A stretch of 64,000 nucleotides of DNA from Thiosocius teredinicola (lineage in GTDB: Bacteria > Pseudomonadota > Gammaproteobacteria > Chromatiales > Chromatiaceae): assembly GCF_002009425.1 (NCBI RefSeq), contig NZ_CP019936.1, positions 4,699,297 through 4,763,296 of the forward strand, read 5' to 3'. A program made the position numbers and the translations under genes. The notes beneath the pieces were generated by a model. It saw nothing but the letters and a program-made list of their open reading frames with translations. It did no database searches and was not told the DNA's origin. Positions 32,780 to 36,873 of the stretch are shown here, piece after piece; within the stretch, counting starts at the first letter, position 1, and the number at the start of each line of letters is the position of its first letter.

Positions 32780-33380
32780 CACTCGCAACAGAAATTGCTG
32801 GCGAACTTGCGCCTTTGTTTATTGAGACTGACATGACTTCGTTATCACTACGCGACAACACGATGCACTGTGCAGGCATACCAAGCCTGTCGGGCAGTTT
32901 TGTGCGCGCTGCGAAGCAACGCGTCGCCGCGTGGTCGCAGGTGAGTTTCGCCTGTGATTATTCGGATGAACATGCCATTGCCATCGAGTGTTCCGACGTC
33001 GGTCGGAGCGGACGCGGTATGACATAACCTCCAAGGAACATATCCGGGAGGTTGGCTGAAAAAACAAGCACCTCCCGAGGATTTCAAAGAACCCCGGTTG
33101 GTGCATTCGAAACGCACTGCCGGGGTTCTTGCGTTTCGGACCGTTGAGAACCCTCGTGCCGCCACCAACGCGCGGCATGTAGCGATCTTTAACAAGTCGG
33201 AATGCTGAAGTGCCATTGTGAAAGCGATGGCGGGGGACGGGTACGTCGACGGAATCGATGTACCCGGCGACCGCAACGTGGGTCGCGTCTGTCGTTTGGA
33301 CTCCCCAATAAGGAATAGGCACACGGATGTGCAGCCGAAGGGATTCGGTCGGCCGGCGGCTACGTCGGCCATTCCTTTTC
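32780..33380 (+). other. Structured leader upstream of the tRNA array
   Basis: No plus-strand gene is supported. Three hairpins are visible: 33045-33077 (8 bp, CGGGAGGT), 33087-33130 (11 bp, AAGAACCCCGG, with an inner GTGC/GCAC stem) and 33238-33266 (7 bp, CGGGTAC). Between the second and third lies a boxA-like element. The arrangement recalls rRNA leaders with antitermination elements. Minus-strand frames across here look like antisense artefacts. Confidence 0.5.
33187..33195 (+). promoter_or_regulatory. boxA-like antitermination element
   Basis: CTTTAACAA is identical to the core of the gammaproteobacterial rRNA-leader boxA (TGCTCTTTAACAA). It lies 185 nt before the first tRNA and after an 11-bp hairpin. 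If real, NusB/NusE binding would let polymerase read through the highly structured array. Confidence 0.5.
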
Positions 33381-33456
33381 GCGGGTATAGCTCAGTCGGT
33401 AGAGCGCAACCATGCCAAGGTTGAGGCCACGAGTTCGAATCTCGTTTCCCGCTCCA
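33381..33456 (+). tRNA. tRNA-Gly(GCC)
   Basis: Complete cloverleaf, 76 nt with encoded CCA. Anticodon stem CAACC/GGTTG, loop ATGCCAA, T-loop TTCGAAT, discriminator T. The acceptor has a T6-T67 mismatch compared with ordinary bacterial tRNA-Gly. First tRNA of the array. Confidence 0.95.
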
Positions 33457-34345
33457 ATTCACGCCCATGGTTCATAGGGAACGACGGTGGGCGTAGGCAA
33501 TGTGGTCTGGCACAGATAAGCGGTGGCGACATCGTGAAAGGGGGGAAGCCTGCGCACCCCCACCTGCGCGATGCAGGACGGTCCAGAAAAACCTCGTCCC
33601 CACGCCATCAGTCCGGCTGGTGGTAGCGGCCACGTGATCGACGGTTCGAGTCGGCTTACCGGCCCATACAGGGGAACCGGTGTCGGCGACGGTAACAGGT
33701 GGTGCTGACCACCGTCATACCCGGTCACCAACCGTAAGGGATAAGGGGGAGTGCTTGAGTCCGAGCCTTGTCGGTAAGGGCCGAGTGCAGTTCCAGGGGC
33801 AGCGGGTGTGAAAGCACGCGGTCCTGACGAACGGTTAAGTAGCCGACAGGTGAACGACATGAGGTGTGTTGTATTTCGTTGTGCAAAACACAACGAAGCA
33901 ACCGAGACGCACACATCTCGGCAGGTTGATTGAAAGCCCGATGGCCGGGCATCACCCTTCGACGGTGAGTGCTGGTTCGATTCCAGACTGAAATGGAAAG
34001 TTGCGTCTCACGATACGGTGAAAGTGGCGTAAGCCTGAATCATCTGCGGATGAAATTCAGGGAGGCCGGCGGCCCCAAGCCAAAGGTCTTTGATGTAGCG
34101 TCGCACGGTGGCTAGCGAGCCTTTGTTGCCCGGCAGGGCAGACGGTAGATAAAACATCGAGTAGTCGTATCGCTTACAGGTATCGCCTCCTGTTGCACAA
34201 AGGCCGTCATGTCACGCGACGCGTGTGCTGCTTACGCAGGCACGGGTGGATACGCGGGAACCCTGGGCTTGGTCGCCCCGGGATAATCCGTCAAACGGCG
34301 TGATACCGGCAGCTGTAATCTCAGGCTGCTGAAAATCTTCATTAC
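33457..34345 (+). other. 889-nt structured spacer inside the tRNA array
   Basis: I find no complete tRNA and no credible ORF. Many hairpins occur: 33698-33713 (GGTGGT/ACCACC), a 9-bp TTCGTTGTG/CACAACGAA hairpin near 33875-33898, 33903-33921 (CCGAGA/TCTCGG), 34033-34061 (CCTGAAT/ATTCAGG plus CATC/GATG) and GGCTagcgAGCC near 34110. A T-arm-like unit occurs at 33765-33781 and a three-arm tRNA-like unit at 33936-33986. It may be a noncoding RNA or decayed tRNAs. Confidence 0.5.
33936..33986 (+). pseudogene. tRNA-like element with TCG anticodon arm but no acceptor stem
   Basis: D-arm GCCCG-ATGGC-CGGGC (33936-33950), anticodon arm TCACC-CTTCGAC-GGTGA (33952-33968, anticodon TCG) and T-arm CTGG-TTCGATT-CCAG (33972-33986) follow one another with tRNA spacing. 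Flanking sequences cannot pair into an acceptor stem. It is most likely a decayed tRNA-Arg or a tRNA-shaped noncoding RNA. Confidence 0.5.
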
Positions 34346-34420
34346 TGGCAGGTGCACCATCGGTAGGTGAGCGCACTGTTAATGCGCCGTATGTCGGTTC
34401 GAGTCCGACCTTGCCAGCCA
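34346..34420 (+). tRNA. tRNA-Asn(GTT)
   Basis: 75 nt with encoded CCA. Acceptor TGGCAGG/CTTGCCA (one G-T pair), D-stem CACC/GGTG, anticodon loop CTGTTAA, T-arm GTCGG-TTCGAGT-CCGAC, discriminator G. T1-A72 and G73 fit tRNA-Asn. Confidence 0.92.
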
Positions 34421-34438
34421 ATTGCAGCAAGACATCTT

Positions 34439-34525
34439 GGACGAGTTGGGCAGTGTAGTGGGCCCTCGTGACTGCAACTCACGTCTCTTTCGAGCTTGTA
34501 GGTGCAATTCCTACCTCGTCCACCA
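34439..34525 (+). tRNA. Atypical class II tRNA with GCA anticodon
   Basis: 87 nt. Perfect acceptor GGACGAG/CTCGTCC, discriminator A, CCA encoded. Anticodon stem CGTGA/TCACG with loop CTGCAAC reads Cys codons. The variable region is 14 nt with a CTC/GAG stem, and the T-loop is TGCAATT (G at 55). A true tRNA-Cys with T73 exists at 35911, so this one has a Cys anticodon in a Leu/Tyr-like body (A73, long variable arm). Charging identity is uncertain. Confidence 0.8.
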
Positions 34526-34532
34526 AATCATT

Positions 34533-34608
34533 GGGGCCATAGCTCAGTTGGCAGAGCGGTTGTTTTGCAACCAACAGGTCGGCGGTTCGACCCCGTCTGG
34601 CTCCACCA
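34533..34608 (+). tRNA. tRNA-Ala(TGC)
   Basis: 76 nt with encoded CCA. Acceptor GGGGCCA/TGGCTCC contains the G3-T70 pair that defines alanine identity. Loop TTTGCAA, T-loop TTCGACC, discriminator A. The anticodon stem has a T31-C39 mismatch. Confidence 0.93.
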
Positions 34609-34638
34609 GTTTCAACTTCTACGACAGGGGATAACGCG

Positions 34639-34812
34639 ATGCCCTCCGAATCGACAAAATTCGAGCGCGCCGTCGCAGGGATGAACATCCCCGCAGAGCG
34701 CAAATGCGGCACGCCGGAAAACGCACGTTGGTTTCTGCGTAGCGGGCTGGCGCACAACCGCGATCACGACAAGATCCTGATCGCGATCTGCCATGCCCGA
34801 CGGCTTGCCTGA
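34639..34812 (+). CDS. 57-residue ORF embedded in the tRNA array
   Basis: ATG 34639 follows AGGGG at a suitable distance and opens a frame starting MPSESTKFERAVAGMNIPAE and ending ILIAICHARRLA. The middle holds NARWFLRSGLAHNRDHDK. It is the only sense-strand frame in the array with a good ribosome-binding site, normal codon usage and a free 200-nt slot of its own. The protein is basic, with a cysteine near residue 23 and another near 51. I do not recognise it. Sandwiched between tRNA-Ala and tRNA-Glu, it would be made from the array transcript; RNA binding or tRNA processing is a guess. Confidence 0.6.
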   Translation: MPSESTKFERAVAGMNIPAERKCGTPENARWFLRSGLAHNRDHDKILIAICHARRLA

Positions 34813-34820
34813 CTTTCACC

Positions 34821-34839
34821 GTCTCATTCGTCTACTGGC
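34821..34839 (+). pseudogene. Truncated duplicate of the tRNA-Glu 5' end
   Basis: GTCTCATTCGTCTACTGGC matches the first 19 nt of tRNA-Glu at 35001 in 18 positions; then similarity stops. No downstream acceptor complement exists. It marks past duplication or recombination in the array. Confidence 0.55.
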
Positions 34840-35000
34840 CGGAGGGCCATACGGATAGTTCTATAGTGCTCAGCAGTGGCACAAACGTTGTGGCCAAGGC
34901 GTAGTTCGCAGGGAATGGCTGGCCTTATCCAATGGTTGCAACGCAGACCACGACGTATGTGCAATGGCCCTTCGGAAGCTGTTGCGCGTGCGATCGATAC

Positions 35001-35075
35001 GTCCCATTCGTCTACTGGCTAGGACACTGCTCTTTCAAGGCAGCAAAAGGGGATCGATACCCCTATGGGACACCA
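35001..35075 (+). tRNA. tRNA-Glu(TTC)
   Basis: 75 nt with encoded CCA. Acceptor GTCCCAT/ATGGGAC, anticodon stem CTGCT/GGCAG, loop CTTTCAA, discriminator A. The T-loop is ATCGATA, so the near-universal T54 is A. Confidence 0.92.
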
Positions 35076-35081
35076 ATCAAT

Positions 35082-35156
35082 GCACCGGTTGCGCAACGGC
35101 AGCGCAGCGGATTCCAAACCCGCAGGTTGGGGGTTCAAATCCCTCCCGGTGTGCCA
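35082..35156 (+). tRNA. tRNA-Trp(CCA)
   Basis: 75 nt with encoded CCA. Acceptor GCACCGG/CCGGTGT (G1-T72), D-stem GCGC/GCGC, loop TTCCAAA, T-arm GGGGG-TTCAAAT-CCCTC, discriminator G as expected for Trp. A31-C39 mismatch in the anticodon stem. Confidence 0.92.
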
Positions 35157-35168
35157 AGCAACAAGCGA

Positions 35169-35264
35169 GTGCCGGTAGGTGTGGCCGTGGCGGAATGGTA
35201 GACGCCCCGGAATGTGGCTCCGGATGCTGTGGGTTCGAGTCCCACCGGTCACCCCTACCGGTAC
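35169..35264 (+). repeat. Inverted repeat flanking tRNA-His
   Basis: The arm GTGCCGGTAGG (35169-35179) pairs with CCCTACCGGTAC (35254-35264) with one G-T wobble. It encloses exactly the 73-nt tRNA-His plus the -1 base, so the precursor would be one long helix ending in the cloverleaf. Confidence 0.8.
35181..35253 (+). tRNA. tRNA-His(GTG) inside an extended inverted repeat
   Basis: Acceptor GTGGCCG/CGGTCAC, anticodon stem CCGGA/TCCGG, loop ATGTGGC, T-arm GTGGG-TTCGAGT-CCCAC, C73 as in His. There is no encoded CCA and the -1 base is T, not the usual G. Outside the tRNA, 35168-35179 and 35254-35265 pair over about 12 bp, extending the acceptor helix across a T/C73 mismatch. Confidence 0.9.
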
Positions 35265-35279
35265 TTGCAAACAATCAAT

Positions 35280-35352
35280 GGATGGGTAGCTCAATCGGTA
35301 GAGCGCCGGCGTGAAGCACCGGAGGCCGCAGGGTCGGTACCTGCCCCGTCCA
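35280..35352 (+). tRNA. tRNA-Phe(GAA) with altered T-loop
   Basis: Acceptor GGATGGG/CCCGTCC, D-stem GCTC/GAGC, anticodon stem CCGGC/ACCGG with loop GTGAAGC, discriminator A. The T-arm is GCAGG-GTCGGTA-CCTGC: G54 and G58 replace T54 and A58. CCA is not encoded (the genome reads CAA). Confidence 0.85.
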
Positions 35353-35360
35353 CAAGTCAT

Positions 35361-35439
35361 GTCCTTGTCGCCAAATGGATTGAAGGCACCCGGCTTCGAA
35401 CCGGGAGAACTGGGAGTTCGAGTCTCTCCAAGGACACCA
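35361..35439 (+). tRNA. tRNA-Arg(TCG)
   Basis: 79 nt with encoded CCA. Acceptor GTCCTTG/CAAGGAC, long AT-rich D-loop as in Arg(CCT/TCT) tRNAs, anticodon stem CCCGG/CCGGG, loop CTTCGAA, T-loop TTCGAGT, discriminator A. Confidence 0.92.
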
Positions 35440-35444
35440 AGCAA

Positions 35445-35520
35445 GCCTTCGTAGCTCAATCGGGAGAGCGCGGCCCTGTCAAGGCCGAGGTAGCCGGATC
35501 GAAACCGGTCGAGGGCGCCA
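35445..35520 (+). tRNA. tRNA-Asp(GTC)
   Basis: 76 nt with encoded CCA. Acceptor GCCTTCG/CGAGGGC, anticodon stem CGGCC/GGCCG, loop CTGTCAA, discriminator G as required for Asp. The T-loop is ATCGAAA (A54). Confidence 0.93.
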
Positions 35521-35525
35521 CTTTT

Positions 35526-35620
35526 GGCGGGTCAACTGAAGCGGCCTTCAGGCCCGATTTGAAATCGGTGCGTTTGGGTAGCCAGTCCCGAATGGGGATC
35601 GACACCTCGGCCCGCCGCCA
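35526..35620 (+). tRNA. tRNA-Ser(TGA) with 8/4 acceptor/T-stem and Sec-like D-arm
   Basis: 95 nt with encoded CCA, discriminator G. Eight acceptor pairs form (GGCGGGTC with GGCCCGCC), then linker AA. The D-stem has 6 bp and a 4-nt loop (CTGAAG-CGGC-CTTCAG). Anticodon loop TTTGAAA. Variable arm TTTGGG/CCCGAA. The T-stem has only 4 bp (GGGG/CCTC) with loop ATCGACA. The body is like selC, but the anticodon reads serine UCA. Confidence 0.88.
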
Positions 35621-35624
35621 AACA

Positions 35625-35712
35625 GGAGAGTGAACCGGACAGGGTTCGGGCGTGTTTCGAAAGCACAGCGATCGTCGCAACGATTGGGGATCGATACCTC
35701 CGCTCTCCGCCA
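35625..35712 (+). tRNA. tRNA-Ser(CGA) with 8/4 acceptor/T-stem
   Basis: 88 nt with encoded CCA, discriminator G. Acceptor GGAGAGTG/CGCTCTCC (8 bp), linker AA, D-stem of 5-6 bp (CCGGAC/GTTCGG) with a minimal loop, anticodon loop TTCGAAA, variable arm ATCGT/ACGAT, T-stem GGGG/CCTC (4 bp) and loop ATCGATA. Confidence 0.88.
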
Positions 35713-35719
35713 ACTTTTT

Positions 35720-35805
35720 AGAGGGTAATCCTGTCGGGGACAGGCAACGTCTGCTAAGCGTATGGAGCCGCAAGGCTTCCGGGTCGGTACCGGTGCCCTC
35801 TGCCA
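35720..35805 (+). tRNA. tRNA-Ser(GCT) with 8/4 acceptor/T-stem
   Basis: 86 nt with encoded CCA, discriminator G. Acceptor AGAGGGTA/TGCCCTCT (8 bp), linker AT, 6-bp D-stem CCTGTC/GACAGG with a GGG loop, anticodon loop CTGCTAA, variable arm GAGCC/GGCTT, T-stem CCGG/CCGG with loop GTCGGTA. Confidence 0.87.
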
Positions 35806-35810
35806 GTTCA

Positions 35811-35902
35811 GGAGGATTGCCCGAGCGGTCGAACGGGCCCCGTTGGAAGCGGGTGCGTCGCCAACAGGCGGCACGAAGGTTCGAATCCTTCATCCTCCAC
35901 CA
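35811..35902 (+). tRNA. tRNA-Ser(GGA), canonical 7/5 but A73
   Basis: 92 nt with encoded CCA. Acceptor GGAGGAT/ATCCTCC, D-stem CCCG/GGGC, loop TTGGAAG, long variable arm GTCGCC/GGCGGC, T-arm GAAGG-TTCGAAT-CCTTC. The discriminator is A where bacterial tRNA-Ser normally has G. Confidence 0.9.
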
Positions 35903-35910
35903 GGTTTGAT

Positions 35911-35988
35911 GTGAACGTGGCCGAGTGGTCTAAGGCGCCTGGCTGCAATCCAGGTTATTCGTGAGTTCGAATCTCACCGTTCACTCCA
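35911..35988 (+). tRNA. tRNA-Cys(GCA)
   Basis: 78 nt with encoded CCA. Acceptor GTGAACG/CGTTCAC, anticodon stem CCTGG/CCAGG, loop CTGCAAT, T-arm GTGAG-TTCGAAT-CTCAC. Discriminator T is the cysteine identity element. Confidence 0.93.
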
Positions 35989-36001
35989 ACATTTTTGACA
36001 C

Positions 36002-36077
36002 GCTGCGATAGCTCAGTCGGCAGAGCGCACCCATGGTAAGGGTGAGGTCGGCAGTTCAATCCTGTCTCGCAGCTCCA
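36002..36077 (+). tRNA. tRNA-Thr(GGT)
   Basis: 76 nt with encoded CCA. Acceptor GCTGCGA/TCGCAGC, anticodon stem CACCC/GGGTG, loop ATGGTAA, T-loop TTCAATC, discriminator T. Confidence 0.94.
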
Positions 36078-36095
36078 GTTAGTCAGCAGATAACT

Positions 36096-36172
36096 CGCTT
36101 TGTAGCTCAGCCCGGTAGAGCGCGCGGCCGATAACCGCGGGGTCGATGGTTCGAATCCATCCGAAGCGACCA
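36096..36172 (+). tRNA. tRNA-Ile(GAT) with C33
   Basis: 77 nt with encoded CCA. Acceptor CGCTTTG/CGAAGCG, anticodon stem CGCGG/CCGCG. The loop CCGATAA carries C at position 33, where T is nearly invariant. T-arm GATGG-TTCGAAT-CCATC, discriminator A. Confidence 0.9.
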
Positions 36173-36181
36173 GTTCTTCTT

Positions 36182-36280
36182 TGACGGTTAGCTCAGCTGG
36201 TAGAGCACTTCGCCTATCTACGCTCCTCGCGCAGCGTGGCAAAGCAGATGTCATCCGTTCGAACCGGATACCGTCAACCA
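36182..36280 (+). tRNA. tRNA of unassigned identity with enlarged anticodon region
   Basis: Acceptor TGACGGT/ACCGTCA, D-stem GCTC/GAGC and T-arm ATCCG-TTCGAAC-CGGAT are all perfect, with A73 and encoded CCA. Between base 26 and the T-stem there are 45 nt instead of about 22. They can fold as CTTCGCC/GGCAAAG (one mismatch) enclosing ACGCT/AGCGT with an 8-nt loop. An insertion, intron or decay product is possible; no anticodon can be assigned safely. Confidence 0.65.
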
Positions 36281-36289
36281 ATCATCACT

Positions 36290-36366
36290 CCCCAGGTGAT
36301 GGAACCGGCATACATGCCTGCCTCAAACACAGGATCCTGCGAGTTCGAATCTCGCCCTGGGGACCA
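36290..36366 (+). tRNA. tRNA with CAA (Leu) anticodon but short variable loop
   Basis: 77 nt with encoded CCA. Acceptor CCCCAGG/CCTGGGG, short D-stem ATG/CAT, anticodon stem CCTGC/ACAGG with loop CTCAAAC, T-arm GCGAG-TTCGAAT-CTCGC, A73. The variable region is only ATCCT, so it is class I although bacterial leucine tRNAs are class II. Confidence 0.85.
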
Positions 36367-36382
36367 ATGCTTTCTTCTGTTT

Positions 36383-36470
36383 AGGGACGTGGCGGAATGG
36401 TCTACGCGCCGGGTTTAAACCCTGGTTGAGCACACGCTCTATGCCCGTTCGACTCGGGCCGTCCCTACCA
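36383..36470 (+). tRNA. tRNA-Leu(TAA)
   Basis: 88 nt with encoded CCA. Acceptor AGGGACG/CGTCCCT, anticodon stem CCGGG/CCTGG, loop TTTAAAC, variable arm GAGC/GCTC, T-arm GCCCG-TTCGACT-CGGGC, A73. Confidence 0.94.
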
Positions 36471-36483
36471 CTTCTGTTTTCAG

Positions 36484-36573
36484 GCCGCTCTGGTGGAACT
36501 GGCATACACGCTGGTCTCAGGAATCAGTTGGGCGAGAGCCCTGTTCCGAGTTCGAATCTCGGGGGCGGCACCA
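36484..36573 (+). tRNA. tRNA-Leu(CAG)
   Basis: 90 nt with encoded CCA. Acceptor GCCGCTC/GGGCGGC, loop CTCAGGA, variable arm GGGC/GCCC, T-arm CCGAG-TTCGAAT-CTCGG, A73. Confidence 0.95.
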
Positions 36574-36579
36574 ACAAAA

Positions 36580-36611
36580 GGCGATGCGCCGCATTCTGTT
36601 CAAGCATCGCC
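36580..36611 (+). other. 8-bp hairpin between leucine tRNAs
   Basis: GGCGATGC (36580-36587) pairs with GCATCGCC (36604-36611) around a 16-nt loop. No T-run follows, so it may be a processing site or attenuator rather than a terminator. Confidence 0.5.
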
Positions 36612-36621
36612 GAACATCTTT

Positions 36622-36710
36622 ACGTAGGTGGTGGAATCGGTATACACGTCAGCTTGAGGAGCTGGCGAGCCGCAAGGCTCACGCGGGTTCGAGCCCCGCC
36701 CTACGTACCA
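36622..36710 (+). tRNA. tRNA-Leu(GAG)
   Basis: 89 nt with encoded CCA. Acceptor ACGTAGG/CCTACGT, anticodon stem TCAGC/GCTGG, loop TTGAGGA, variable arm GAGCC/GGCTC, T-arm GCGGG-TTCGAGC-CCCGC, A73. Confidence 0.95.
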
Positions 36711-36715
36711 ATCGC

Positions 36716-36802
36716 GCCGGGTTCGCATAGTCGGTCGATTGCACCTGACTTGTAATCAGGAGGGTGAAACCCACGTGAGTTCGAATCTCACACCCGGCTC
36801 CA
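36716..36802 (+). tRNA. tRNA-Thr(TGT) with long variable arm
   Basis: 87 nt with encoded CCA. Acceptor GCCGGGT/ACCCGGC, anticodon stem CCTGA/TCAGG, loop CTTGTAA, T-arm GTGAG-TTCGAAT-CTCAC, T73. The 14-nt variable region forms GGGT/ACCC. Threonine tRNAs are normally class I, so this body shape is unexpected. Last tRNA of the array. Confidence 0.88.
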
Positions 36803-36873
36803 GCAACGTTCAGCATTCCGACTCGTTCGACTATACGAAACAACGACCTCCACAACACAGGAGTAGCGCCGAC

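Noticed and set aside
32819-33468. Minus-strand frames of 167 and 206 codons over the array leader and first tRNA
   Set aside because: They are antisense to the tRNA-Gly gene and its leader, carry the well-known false-ORF peptide produced by reading a tRNA backwards (CALPTELYP), and have no ribosome-binding site.
33457-34345. RNase P RNA, tmRNA or SRP RNA in the array spacer
   Set aside because: None of their diagnostic sequences occur, and the hairpin order does not match.
33459-36755. Many 60-150 codon frames on both strands through the tRNA array
   Set aside because: They translate tRNA genes; repeated GGIRTH/RTAD-like peptides are antisense-tRNA artefacts. Only the 57-codon frame at 34639 has start signals and a free slot.
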